A DNA stretch of 22,431 bases from Microbacteriaceae bacterium. GTDB taxonomy: Bacteria > Actinomycetota > Actinomycetes > Actinomycetales > Microbacteriaceae. Where the stretch lies: positions 1 through 22,431 of the forward strand of contig JAJAZI010000330.1 in assembly GCA_026785785.1 (NCBI GenBank), in the 5' to 3' direction. Under the pieces are notes generated by a model. It did not search any database. It was given only the letters and a program-made list of their open reading frames with translations, and was not told the DNA's origin. Shown here piece by piece: positions 15,061 through 22,318 of this stretch; the stretch's first letter is position 1, and every line of letters starts with the position of its first letter. The position numbers were made by a program, and so were the translations under genes.

Positions 15061-16430
15061 TGGCGGGGCCGGATGCTCCCTACCCTCACCGCGAGCTCCT
15101 CGCCGAGCTCTGGGAAGTGGAGGTCGAGCGGTTCCGCGGCGCGCGGCCGCAGTCGGAGGGCCTGTTCCAGCAGGCGAAGGAGCACATGGCCGACGGCGTG
15201 CCGATGCTCTGGATGGCGAAGTGGCCGGGGCCCTGGCCGGTCTACGTCGACGTCGCGCAGGGATCGCACTTCCGCTGTGTCGACGGCCTCGACCATGTCG
15301 ACCTGTGCCTCGGCGACACCGGCGCGATGTGCGGCCACGCGCCCCCGGCATCCGTCGCGGCGATCACCCACCAGCTGAGCCGCGGTTCGACCTTCATGCT
15401 TCCGACCGCGGATGCCGCTGCCGCAGCGTCGATGCTCGCCGAACGGTTCGGGGTGCCGAGCTGGCAGTTCTCGCTCTCCGCGACCGATGCCAACCGCAGC
15501 CTTCTCCGGTACGCCCGCCAGGTCACCGGGCGCCGCCGGATCGCCGTGCACGACTACTGCTACCACGGGACCGTCGACGAGGCCTACGCGACCCTCGACG
15601 AGAACGGCGCCGTCGTCTCCCGGCGCGGCAACATCGGACCGCCGGTCGTGCTCGACGAGACCACGGCCGTCGTGCCGTTCAACGACATCCCGGCCCTCGA
15701 AGCGGCCTTGGCCGAGGGCGACATCGCCGCCTTCCTCATCGAGCCGGCGCTCACGAACATCGGCATCGTGTTGCCCGACCCGGGCTACCACGCCGCGGTG
15801 CGCGAGCTGTGCACGCGGTTCGGCGTCATCCTCATCATCGACGAGACGCACACCTTCAGCGCCGGCCCCGGCGGCATGATCCGCGCCGACGCCCTCGAGC
15901 CGGATGCCGTCGTCATCGGCAAGAGCATCGGCGGGGGCATCCCGGCCGGCGCCTACGGGATGACGAGCGAGTTCGCCGCCGCAGTGCGGGCTAGCCTCGA
16001 TCTGGAGGACATCGACGTCGGGGGAGTCGGCGGCACCCTCGCAGGCAATGCCGTCTCGCTCGCGGCGATCCGCGCCACCCTCGGCGAGGTCCTCACCGCA
16101 GATGCGTTCGCGGGGATGATCGAGCGCTGCACCCAGTGGACGGCGGGCGTGCAGGCGGCGCTTGACGAGTTCGACGTGCCCTGGCAGGTGACCCAGCTCG
16201 GCGCGCGCGCCGAGTACAGCTTCCGTGCAACCGCGCCGACGACCGGCAGTGAGGCCGCCCAGGCGGACGACTTCGAACTGCAGCAGTACCTTCACCTGCA
16301 CGCCCTCAACCGCGGCATCCTGATCACGCCGTTCCACAACATGGCGCTCATGAGCCCGGTGACCTCGGCGGCCGATGTCGAGCGGCATACCGTCGCGTTT
16401 CGCGAGGCCGTCGAGAGCCTCTACGCGTAG
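15060..16430 (+). CDS. Class-III PLP-dependent aminotransferase (glutamate-1-semialdehyde aminomutase-like)
   Basis: 456 aa. Class-III aminotransferase fold: LCLGDTGAMCGHAPPA near the start, the cofactor-binding Asp in LIIDETHTF (Asp261) and the PLP lysine in VVIGKSIGGGIPAGAYG (Lys288). HDYCYHGTVDEAY is the usual ring-stacking region. The middle resembles the glutamate-1-semialdehyde aminomutase branch, but the usual S-G-T-E-A motif reads SATDANR, and the location with a polyamine importer argues against a tetrapyrrole role. I infer that it transaminates the imported amine or a breakdown product (putrescine, GABA or a related omega-amino acid); the true substrate cannot be read from sequence. 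It starts on the base shared with the potC stop. A dedicated gabT lies nearby on the opposite strand, so the two enzymes may act in sequence or on different substrates. Confidence 0.85.
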   Translation: MAGPDAPYPHRELLAELWEVEVERFRGARPQSEGLFQQAKEHMADGVPMLWMAKWPGPWPVYVDVAQGSHFRCVDGLDHVDLCLGDTGAMCGHAPPASVAAITHQLSRGSTFMLPTADAAAAASMLAERFGVPSWQFSLSATDANRSLLRYARQVTGRRRIAVHDYCYHGTVDEAYATLDENGAVVSRRGNIGPPVVLDETTAVVPFNDIPALEAALAEGDIAAFLIEPALTNIGIVLPDPGYHAAVRELCTRFGVILIIDETHTFSAGPGGMIRADALEPDAVVIGKSIGGGIPAGAYGMTSEFAAAVRASLDLEDIDVGGVGGTLAGNAVSLAAIRATLGEVLTADAFAGMIERCTQWTAGVQAALDEFDVPWQVTQLGARAEYSFRATAPTTGSEAAQADDFELQQYLHLHALNRGILITPFHNMALMSPVTSAADVERHTVAFREAVESLYA

Positions 16431-16637
16431 CCCGGCTTTCATTATTCAGGAGGTTGACGGTGGAGGTGGGGACGGCGCCGGCGCCGCGGCCACAGCACAG
16501 TCGCGACTCGGCGCTCAGCGTCGGGAAATCAGCCGGATTTGGGGATTCAGGCCCGGGAAATCGGTTGGATCGTGCCTGGGAGCGGGCGATTGCTGGCCGC
16601 CGTCACTTTCGACTCCTGAATGATCAAAGCGACCCCG
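16431..16637. other. Convergent intergenic region with a strong ribosome-site-like sequence
   Basis: This 207-nt region lies between two converging genes. It contains a perfect AGGAGG (16448-16453) 6 nt before a GTG (16460) whose frame runs to 16816, but more than half of that frame is antisense to the asparaginase gene. An imperfect 16-nt direct repeat (GGGAAATC-AGCC-GGAT at 16523-16538 and GGGAAATC-GGTT-GGAT at 16555-16570) is present. I see no convincing bidirectional terminator; a small CCCC-GTCA-GGGG hairpin overlaps the asparaginase stop. Confidence 0.45.
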
Positions 16638-17654
16638 TCAGGGGCGAAGGGCGGCGGATGCGCGCAACGCCCCGACCGGCACGCCGGCGCCGAGCACACG
16701 CTCGGTCGTGTCGGCGATCACGGCATCCGCGAGCCCGCGATCGAGAGCGCCGACCGAGACGAGCAGTTCGAGGGCGACGAGGGTCGTCGCCCGGTTGCTG
16801 CCGTCGAGCGCCTTGACGGCGACGGCGGTGCCGTCGGGGGTGCCGAGCACCATGACCCCCTCCGCGCCGTTCTTCGCGACGAGCCCGAGACGCTCGATTA
16901 CGACGGTGGTGGCCCTGCCGGCGCCGTCGATCGCCCAGCCGTGGGCCAGGACCGCCGCGGCGAGTCCGGCCGCGAGGGGGTCCCCGCCGGCTCGGGCCGC
17001 GCCGGAGATGCGCCCGACGGCCGTCGCGAGCCCGCGCAGGCTTGTGCCGAATACGGGAGCGCCGCAGCCGTCGATGCCGACCGTGCCGACGCTTTCGCCC
17101 GTGAGCTCCTCGATTGTCGAGCGGATGAGCTGCTGCAGCGGATGCGACGGGTCGAGGTAACTGGCCGTCGGCCAGTCGTTGACCGCGCAGGCGAGCAGGA
17201 ACGAGGCGTGCTTGCCCGAGCAGTTCATGGTGATGCGACGCTTGCCGTCGCCGCGCTCGCGGGCGGAGTAGGCCGCGTCGCGGTCGAGGGGCCAGTCGGC
17301 CGGGCAGCCGAGCTGCTGTTCGGTCGCGCCGGCCAGGGCCAGAATGTCCCTGACGACCCGGACGTGCTCGTCGGTGCCTGCGTGGCTCGCGGTCGCGAGC
17401 ACCGCCCGCTCGCCCTCGAGGGTGGCCCCCGAGCGCAACACGGCGATCGCCTGTAGGGGCTTGAGCGACGACCGGGCGTAGATCTCGGCGGAAGAGTCGC
17501 CGAGCTCCCGCAGCACCGAGCCGTCGGGTGCCACGGCGACCGCGGCCCCGATGTGTCTCGATTCGATCAGGCCGGCGCGCTCGAGAACCGCGAGCTCGAC
17601 GGAACCGTTGAGATCGAGAGGGCGGCGGGTCAGCAGTGGTTCAGAGGAGATCAC
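16638..17654 (-). CDS. Asparaginase (asparaginase II family)
   Basis: 338 aa, read from GTG 17654 down to TGA 16638-16640. The sequence matches the Rhizobium etli-type asparaginase II family (not the EcAII type): YARSSLKPLQAIAVLRSG (60-77), LATASHAGTDEHVRVVRDIL, CPADWP and the strongly conserved MNCSGKHASFLLAC (143-156), then GIDGCGAP and VAKNGAEGVMVLGTPDG. This family hydrolyses L-asparagine to aspartate and ammonia in the cytoplasm; there is no signal peptide. Its start overlaps the gabT stop by 4 nt (GTGA), so both are made from one transcript. The link between asparagine and GABA use is unusual but fits a nitrogen-scavenging unit. The start is set by the overlap and has no strong ribosome site of its own. 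Confidence 0.88.
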   Translation of the reverse strand: MISSEPLLTRRPLDLNGSVELAVLERAGLIESRHIGAAVAVAPDGSVLRELGDSSAEIYARSSLKPLQAIAVLRSGATLEGERAVLATASHAGTDEHVRVVRDILALAGATEQQLGCPADWPLDRDAAYSARERGDGKRRITMNCSGKHASFLLACAVNDWPTASYLDPSHPLQQLIRSTIEELTGESVGTVGIDGCGAPVFGTSLRGLATAVGRISGAARAGGDPLAAGLAAAVLAHGWAIDGAGRATTVVIERLGLVAKNGAEGVMVLGTPDGTAVAVKALDGSNRATTLVALELLVSVGALDRGLADAVIADTTERVLGAGVPVGALRASAALRP

Positions 17655-18997
17655 AGCGCCGCGAACGCGTCGCCGAGCACATCGAGGGCCTCCCGGAGCA
17701 GCTCGTCGCTGATCGCGAGGCTCGGCAGGAAACGCAGCACGTTGCCGAGCGTGCCGGCGGTGAGGATGATCACCCCGTGCTGGGCGGCGAACGCGGCGAT
17801 CGCCGAGACGGCGGCGGGATTCGGGTCGAGGGTGCCCGGCTGGACGAGCTCGATCGCGAGCATCGCGCCGATTCCGCGCACGTCGCCGATCACGTCGTAT
17901 CGGCTCTTCAGGTCGAGCAGCCCCGGCTTCAGGATGCCCTCGATGCGGGCACCCTCGGCGAGCAGCCCGCGGGTCTCGATCTCATCGAACACCGCGACGG
18001 CCGCCGCGGCAGCGACGGGGTTGCCGCCGAACGTGCCGCCGAGCCCGCCCGCGTGCGCGGAGTCCATGATCTCGGCGCGGCCGGTGACGCCGGCGATCGG
18101 CAGTCCGCCCGCGATGCCCTTGGCGCTGAGCAGCATGTCCGGCACGATGCCGAAGTGCTCGCTCGCGAACCACGCCCCGGTCCGGGCCATGCCGCTCTGG
18201 ATCTCGTCGGCGATGAAGACGATGCCGTTCGCGTTGCACCACTCCTGCAGGGCGGGCAGGTAGCCGTCGGCGGGCACGACGAAGCCGCCCTCGCCCTGGA
18301 TCGGCTCGACGACGAGGCAGGCGAGGTCGGATGCGCCGACCTTCTTCTCGAGGTAGGAGATCGTTCGCGCCGCCGCGTCCGGCCCGCTCAGCCCATCGCG
18401 GAACGGGTAGGAGTTCGGCGCGTGGTGCACGTCGGAGGCGAACGGACCGAAGCCCGACTTGTATGGCATTGCTTTGAACGTCATCGCCATGGTGAGATTC
18501 GTGCGGCCGTGGTACGCGTGGTCGAGCACGGCGACGCCGTTTCGGCCGGTGTGCTTGCGGGCGATCTTGACGGCGTTCTCGACGGCCTCGGCGCCGGAGT
18601 TGATCAGCATCGTCTTCTTCGCGTGGACACCCGGGGTGTGCTCAGCAAGAAGCTCGGCGACGCGCACATAGTTCTCGTATGGGGTAATCGTGAACATCGC
18701 GTGGGTGAACTCCGCCAGCTGCGCCGTCGCCGCCGCGACGACCGCCGCGTTGGTGTGACCGATCGTCATGACGCCGATGCCCGAGCCGAGGTCGATGAAC
18801 TGGTTGCCGTCGACATCGACGACGATCGCGCCATGTGCACGTTCCACGTACACAGGCAGAGCTGACCCGACCCCCAATGGCACCACGGCGAGTCGACGCT
18901 CTTGCAGCTCGATCGATTTCGGGCCCGGAATGGCGGTGAGGATGCGGCGCTTCTGGGAAACTGGCGCGTCGGCGCGAGCGAAAAGGGTATCAGTCAT
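17651..18997 (-). CDS. gabT: 4-aminobutyrate (GABA) aminotransferase
   Basis: 448 aa from ATG 18997. Converts GABA and 2-oxoglutarate to succinate semialdehyde and glutamate. Class-III aminotransferase with PLP lysine Lys293 in LLSAKGIAGGLPIAGVTGR, cofactor Asp264 in FIADEIQSGMARTG, NSGAEAVENAVKIAR (133-147), DHAYHGRTNLTMAMTFK and EPIQGEGGFVVP; all agree with actinobacterial GabT in order and length. No succinate-semialdehyde dehydrogenase is in the window. The gene is transcribed with asparaginase (4-nt overlap) and diverges from osmC with only 37 nt between start codons. A good promoter lies so close to the ATG that the message is probably leaderless. Together with the polyamine importer on the facing strand, it suggests polyamine-to-GABA catabolism. 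Confidence 0.93.
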   Translation of the reverse strand: MTDTLFARADAPVSQKRRILTAIPGPKSIELQERRLAVVPLGVGSALPVYVERAHGAIVVDVDGNQFIDLGSGIGVMTIGHTNAAVVAAATAQLAEFTHAMFTITPYENYVRVAELLAEHTPGVHAKKTMLINSGAEAVENAVKIARKHTGRNGVAVLDHAYHGRTNLTMAMTFKAMPYKSGFGPFASDVHHAPNSYPFRDGLSGPDAAARTISYLEKKVGASDLACLVVEPIQGEGGFVVPADGYLPALQEWCNANGIVFIADEIQSGMARTGAWFASEHFGIVPDMLLSAKGIAGGLPIAGVTGRAEIMDSAHAGGLGGTFGGNPVAAAAAVAVFDEIETRGLLAEGARIEGILKPGLLDLKSRYDVIGDVRGIGAMLAIELVQPGTLDPNPAAVSAIAAFAAQHGVIILTAGTLGNVLRFLPSLAISDELLREALDVLGDAFAAL

Positions 18998-19006
18998 GGT
19001 GGACTG

Positions 19007-19035
19007 AGTTTAGCCGTGATCAGTGAGGGCACCAA
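19007..19035 (-). promoter_or_regulatory. Putative gabT promoter
   Basis: Read on the minus strand, TTGGTG (19035-19030) is a -35 and TAAACT (19012-19007) a -10, with exactly 17 nt between them. The -10 ends 9 nt before the gabT ATG, so transcription should start at or within a few bases of the start codon. No Shine-Dalgarno sequence precedes gabT, in keeping with a leaderless message. The -35 overlaps the first base of the divergent osmC gene. Confidence 0.5.
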
Positions 19036-19526
19036 TGAATTCAGAGCACTACTACAGCCTGCGGATCCAGTGGCAGGGCAACCGCGGATCCGGCACGAGC
19101 GACTACCGCTCCTACGGTCGCCAGCACGTGATCGAGGCGGACGGCAAGCACGACATCAGCGGATCGGCGGATCGCGTGTTCCATGGCGACCGCGACCGCT
19201 GGAACCCGGAGGAGCTGCTCGTCGCCGCCCTCGCCCAGTGTCATATGCTCAGCTATCTGCATGTCGCGGCGAGCCATGGCGTCGTCGTGACGGACTACAC
19301 GGATGCGCCGGTCGGCACGATGGTGCAGACTTCCGGCGGTGGTGGACATTTCACCCTGGTCGTGCTGCACCCCGTCGTGACCGTCGCGGCCCCGCCCGGC
19401 GACGCCGACGCGATCGCCGAGCTGGCTGCCGCCCTGCACGAGGAGGCCGAACGGAAGTGTTTCATTGCGGCATCCATGGGATTCCCCGTGCAGCACGCGG
19501 TGACGACCGTCGTTGCCGCTGCCTGA
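19035..19526 (+). CDS. OsmC/Ohr-family protein
   Basis: 163 aa from ATG 19035, chosen because GAGGG (19025-19029) lies 5 nt upstream; a GTG at 19023 would add four residues. OsmC-family proteins are small dimeric thiol peroxidases that reduce organic hydroperoxides. Both expected cysteines are present: Cys69 in PEELLVAALAQCHMLSYL and Cys142 in HEEAERKCFIAASMGFPV. The N-terminal SLRIQWQGNRGSGTSDYRSY resembles the YciO-like/OsmC subgroup annotated as OsmC-family peroxiredoxin. Whether it is a true peroxidase or a member of the less-studied OsmC-like branch cannot be settled here. It is divergent from gabT and followed on the same strand by the FKBP gene, with a promoter-like sequence between them. 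Confidence 0.88.
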   Translation: MNSEHYYSLRIQWQGNRGSGTSDYRSYGRQHVIEADGKHDISGSADRVFHGDRDRWNPEELLVAALAQCHMLSYLHVAASHGVVVTDYTDAPVGTMVQTSGGGGHFTLVVLHPVVTVAAPPGDADAIAELAAALHEEAERKCFIAASMGFPVQHAVTTVVAAA

Positions 19527-19541
19527 TCTGTCGGGTACCCT
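19513..19541 (+). promoter_or_regulatory. Putative promoter of the FKBP lipoprotein gene
   Basis: TTGCCG (19513-19518) and TACCCT (19536-19541) are 17 nt apart, in -35/-10 geometry, overlapping the end of osmC. An alternative -10, TAAGCT (19544-19549), lies just beyond. Either would give a 5' leader of roughly 70-75 nt before the TTG start. Confidence 0.35.
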
Positions 19542-19623
19542 CGTAAGCTGGGTCGCTCAGGCTCTGCCGAGATCGGTGCGAGAGACTAGCGCCCGACATA
19601 CCTCCCCATCAGAAAGCAGACTT

Positions 19624-20598
19624 TTGTCGAAGAAACTTTTTACGTCTCTCGCGATCGCCACGGTCGTGTTCTCCCTTGTCGGGTGCAGCACGGGAACGAA
19701 CGAGGCGGATGCCCCGGACTGCAAGGCCACCGCCTCGGGCGAGAATTCCAAGAAGGTCGACGTCTCCGGCGACGCGGGCACGAAGCCCAAGGTGAAGTTC
19801 GAGTCGCCGCTGACCGCGAAGACGACGGAGCGCACCGTGGTCGACGAGGGTGCTGGCGACGTCGTGGCGGTCGAGGGAAGCATCGTCACGGTCGACTTCT
19901 CCGCCTTCAACGCCACCTCGGGCGACGAGATCGAGAAGACGACGTACAAGAAGGAGGGCCAGCAGCAGTTCACCCTCGACGAGGCCCAGTTGCTTCCTGG
20001 CCTGCTCAAGGCACTCCAGTGCTCGACCAAGGGCGACCGAGTCGCTGCGGTCATCCCGCCCGCGGACGCCTTCAAGGAGGCGGGGCAGCCCGACCTCAAG
20101 GTCGGTGCCAAGGACTCGATGGTCTTCGTGATCGACGTCGTCGACATCTCGGAGCCCGTCAAGGTGCTGCCGCGCGCCGAGGGTGAGGAACAGCCTGTCG
20201 AAGAAGGCTTCCCGACCGTGGAGCTCGCCAAGGACGGCGCGCCCGCGATCACGATTCCGGATGCCGAGGCCCCCACCGAGCTCAAAATCGCGAACCGCAT
20301 CAAGGGTGGCGGCGAAGAGGTCGCCGAGGGTGCCAACGTCACCGTGCACTACACCGGCATGGTCTGGGGGACCGGCGAGATCTTCGACTCGAGCTGGGAG
20401 CGCGGCGAACCGGCCACCTTCCCGACCAGTGGAGTGATCCCCGGCTTCTCCAAGGCGCTCGTCGGCCAGAAGGTCGGCTCCCAGGTCATCGCGGTCATCC
20501 CACCCGCCGAGGGCTACGGCGACACGCCGCCGGAGGGCTCGCCGATCGGCGCGACCGACACGCTCGTGTTCGTCGTCGACATCCTCGCCACCCAGTAG
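19624..20598 (+). CDS. FKBP-type peptidyl-prolyl cis-trans isomerase lipoprotein
   Basis: 324 aa from TTG 19624. This start gives a clean lipoprotein signal ([20 protein letters not shown], then Cys21). The open frame reaches back to 19513 inside osmC; GTG 19576 is an alternative but would add a long charged leader. An AGAAAG lies just upstream. The C-terminal domain (about 225-324) is a full FKBP fold: [44 protein letters not shown] and [24 protein letters not shown]. The middle (about 60-180) is a second, more divergent FKBP-like domain ([42 protein letters not shown]). Expected role: folding of exported proteins on the outer face of the membrane. Tandem-FKBP lipoproteins of this type are common in Actinobacteria. 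The last codons and stop belong to a 16-nt tandem repeat. Confidence 0.9.
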   Translation: MSKKLFTSLAIATVVFSLVGCSTGTNEADAPDCKATASGENSKKVDVSGDAGTKPKVKFESPLTAKTTERTVVDEGAGDVVAVEGSIVTVDFSAFNATSGDEIEKTTYKKEGQQQFTLDEAQLLPGLLKALQCSTKGDRVAAVIPPADAFKEAGQPDLKVGAKDSMVFVIDVVDISEPVKVLPRAEGEEQPVEEGFPTVELAKDGAPAITIPDAEAPTELKIANRIKGGGEEVAEGANVTVHYTGMVWGTGEIFDSSWERGEPATFPTSGVIPGFSKALVGQKVGSQVIAVIPPAEGYGDTPPEGSPIGATDTLVFVVDILATQ

Positions 20599-20639
20599 CA
20601 CCAGCACCCAGCAGCATCAGCACCCAGTAGCAGCAGCAC
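20589..20639 (+). repeat. 16-nt tandem repeat, three copies, spanning the FKBP stop codon
   Basis: Units start at 20589 (CACCCAGTAGCACCAG), 20605 (CACCCAGCAGCATCAG) and 20621 (CACCCAGTAGCAGCAG), with three more matching bases. The first unit contains the last codons and stop of the FKBP gene, so the array is a duplication of the gene's 3' end into the intergenic region. Confidence 0.85.
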
Positions 20640-20641
20640 TC

Positions 20642-20680
20642 CGAAGAGCCCGGCCGCGATCAGCGCGGGCGGGCTCTTCG
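20642..20680 (+). terminator. GC-rich terminator hairpin after the FKBP gene
   Basis: CGAAGAGCCCG (20642-20652) and CGGGCTCTTCG (20670-20680) form a perfect 11-bp stem, and further G-C pairs are possible in the 17-nt loop. There is no T-tract after it, as is common for actinobacterial terminators. It lies 43 nt past the stop codon and separates the FKBP gene from dxr. Confidence 0.7.
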
Positions 20681-20700
20681 CGTTGGGGGGCCCTGCGGTG

Positions 20701-20742
20701 GTGGCACACTGTGCGGCAGTGGCACACTGTGCGGCGGTGGCA
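20701..20742 (+). repeat. 18-nt direct repeat with internal palindromes just upstream of dxr
   Basis: The unit GTGGCACACTGTGCGGC plus one base occurs at 20701-20718 and 20719-20736, and a partial third copy follows (20737-20742). Each full unit contains GCACA-C-TGTGC, a near-perfect palindrome. The array ends 10 nt before the dxr ATG and could be a regulator site or a chance duplication. Confidence 0.8.
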
Positions 20743-20752
20743 GGATGGGGCC

Positions 20753-21835
20753 ATGCGTCGCGTGATCATCCTCGGCTCCACCGGCTCGATCGGAGTGCAA
20801 GCTCTCGACGTGATCCGGGCCAACCCCGACCGGTTCGAGGTCGTCGGCCTCGGAGCCGGCCGCAACCGGGACCTCGCATCGGCGCAGGCGGACGAGTTCG
20901 GCGTGGAGCACATCGCCCTCGGTTCCGCCGAGGCCGAGCAGCTCGTCCGCACGGTGGATGCCGACGTCGTGCTCAACGGGATCACCGGCTCGGTCGGGCT
21001 CGGACCCACCCTCGCCGTGCTGGAGACCACCGCGACACTCGCTCTCGCCAACAAGGAGAGCCTCATCGTCGGCGGCGACCTGGTCAAGCGGCTCGTACGG
21101 CCCGGCCAGCTCGTTCCCGTCGATTCTGAGCACTCCGCGATCGCACAGGCACTGAGGTCGGGTGAGCCGCACGAGGTGCGCCGGCTCGTGCTTACCGCAT
21201 CCGGCGGGCCGTTCCGCGGGCGCACGCGCGAGTCGCTTGCGTCCGTCACCCCGCGCGAGGCCCTCGCGCATCCGCCCTGGGATATGGGGCTGGTCATCAC
21301 CACGAACTCCGCGACCCTGGTCAACAAGGGGCTCGAGGTCATCGAAGCCCACCTGCTGTTCGACGTGCCGTACGAGACGATCGACGTCACGGTGCACCCG
21401 CAGTCGATCGTGCACTCGATGGTCGAGTTCATCGACGGCTCCACCATCGCGCAGGCATCGCCACCGAACATGCGCGTGCCGATCTCGCTCGGCCTCGACT
21501 GGCCGCACCGGGTGCCCGGCGTCGGGGCGCCGCTCGACTGGACGACGGCGAGCACCTGGACTTTCGAGCCGCTCGACGCCGAGGCCTTCCCGGCCGTCGA
21601 GCTCGCCAAGAGCGTGGGGCGTGCAGGGGCGACATGGCCGGCCGTGTTCAACGCCGCGAACGAGCAGGCGGTCCTGGCCTTCCACGCTGGACGGATCGGC
21701 TACCTCGACATCCTCGATGTCGTGAGCGCGGTCGTCGACGCTCACGACGGGGGAGAGGTCACCCTCCCTGGTGTGCTCGAGGCGGAGCGCTGGGCGCGCG
21801 AAGCGGCGGATGCGCGAATCCAGGTCATCGGCTGA
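20753..21835 (+). CDS. dxr: 1-deoxy-D-xylulose 5-phosphate reductoisomerase
   Basis: 360 aa from ATG 20753 (frame open to 20711, but that part lies in the tandem repeat). Second step of the MEP isoprenoid pathway: NADPH-dependent conversion of DXP to 2-C-methyl-D-erythritol 4-phosphate, with a divalent metal. Visible motifs are the NADPH-binding GSTGSIG (8-14), NKE (100-102), metal-binding [10 protein letters not shown] (from 123; Asp124, Glu126), SGGPFRG (150-156), HPPWDMG, the [19 protein letters not shown] segment and [12 protein letters not shown]. The NSAT variant of the usual DSAT motif is also found in mycobacterial Dxr, so it is not a defect. The length is slightly below that of many homologues. 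The ribosome site is weak (GGATGGGG). The next gene is convergent, so dxr ends its transcript here. Confidence 0.97.
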   Translation: MRRVIILGSTGSIGVQALDVIRANPDRFEVVGLGAGRNRDLASAQADEFGVEHIALGSAEAEQLVRTVDADVVLNGITGSVGLGPTLAVLETTATLALANKESLIVGGDLVKRLVRPGQLVPVDSEHSAIAQALRSGEPHEVRRLVLTASGGPFRGRTRESLASVTPREALAHPPWDMGLVITTNSATLVNKGLEVIEAHLLFDVPYETIDVTVHPQSIVHSMVEFIDGSTIAQASPPNMRVPISLGLDWPHRVPGVGAPLDWTTASTWTFEPLDAEAFPAVELAKSVGRAGATWPAVFNAANEQAVLAFHAGRIGYLDILDVVSAVVDAHDGGEVTLPGVLEAERWAREAADARIQVIG

Positions 21836-21859
21836 CGGGCGTCCGGGGCCCGCGACGGG

Positions 21860-22318
21860 TCAGTCGTCGTTGTCCTTGTTGCCCTTGCCGGGCTCGTCGT
21901 CCTTCTGTTCGTCGAGCAGGCGTTGCTCTTCGGCGAGGCGCTCCTCTTCGGCGAGGCGCTCCTCTTCGGCGAGGCGGGCAGCCTCCTTTGCTGCTGCGGC
22001 TTGCTCTGCGGCGGCTTCCTCGGCGAGCGCCGCGCCGACGTCCGCCTGCACAAGGTCGAGCGCCGATACGATCGCGGCGTGGCGCTCGGCGCTGAGCCCA
22101 CCGCGAGCGAGGGCGTCGTTCGCCGCGACGCGGAGCTCATCGATGCGCACCTGCGCAGCCGGGAAGTCGGAGTTCGCGGCGGCCTCCGTCACGGCGAGCA
22201 CGCGCTCCTGGAGGTCCCCGGCGGTCTCCTCGGTGTAGGCGGGCGAAGTCGCGCACCCGGCGAGAAGCAATGTGCCTGCCAGCAGGACGGTGGTGAGCGC
22301 GGTAGCGGATCGAATCAT
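21860..22318 (-). CDS. Small lipoprotein with charged repeat tail
   Basis: 152 aa from ATG 22318. The signal peptide MIRSATALTTVLLAGTLLLA ends in a lipobox LAGC (Cys22), so the protein should be anchored on the outer face of the membrane. Residues about 30-90 are predicted helical, and from about 95 on the sequence is Ala/Glu-rich with LAEEER repeats (about 115-138), giving a probable coiled coil. The tail is very hydrophilic (Lys/Asp/Asn). I recognise no catalytic family. The ATG overlaps the stop of the preceding minus-strand gene by 4 nt (ATGA), so the two are co-expressed. It converges on dxr with 24 nt between the stop codons. Function unknown; a cell-envelope role is inferred only from location. 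Confidence 0.8.
   Translation of the reverse strand: MIRSATALTTVLLAGTLLLAGCATSPAYTEETAGDLQERVLAVTEAAANSDFPAAQVRIDELRVAANDALARGGLSAERHAAIVSALDLVQADVGAALAEEAAAEQAAAAKEAARLAEEERLAEEERLAEEQRLLDEQKDDEPGKGNKDNDD
21928..21976 (-). repeat. 18-nt tandem repeat in the lipoprotein gene
   Basis: Roughly two and a half to three copies of an 18-nt unit (plus-strand form CTCTTCGGCGAGGCGCTC) encode LAEEER hexapeptides in the coiled-coil part of the lipoprotein. Confidence 0.75.

Noticed and set aside
21836..21859. Bidirectional terminator between dxr and the lipoprotein gene
   Set aside because: The 24-nt gap is GC-rich but I could not find a stem longer than about four base pairs.
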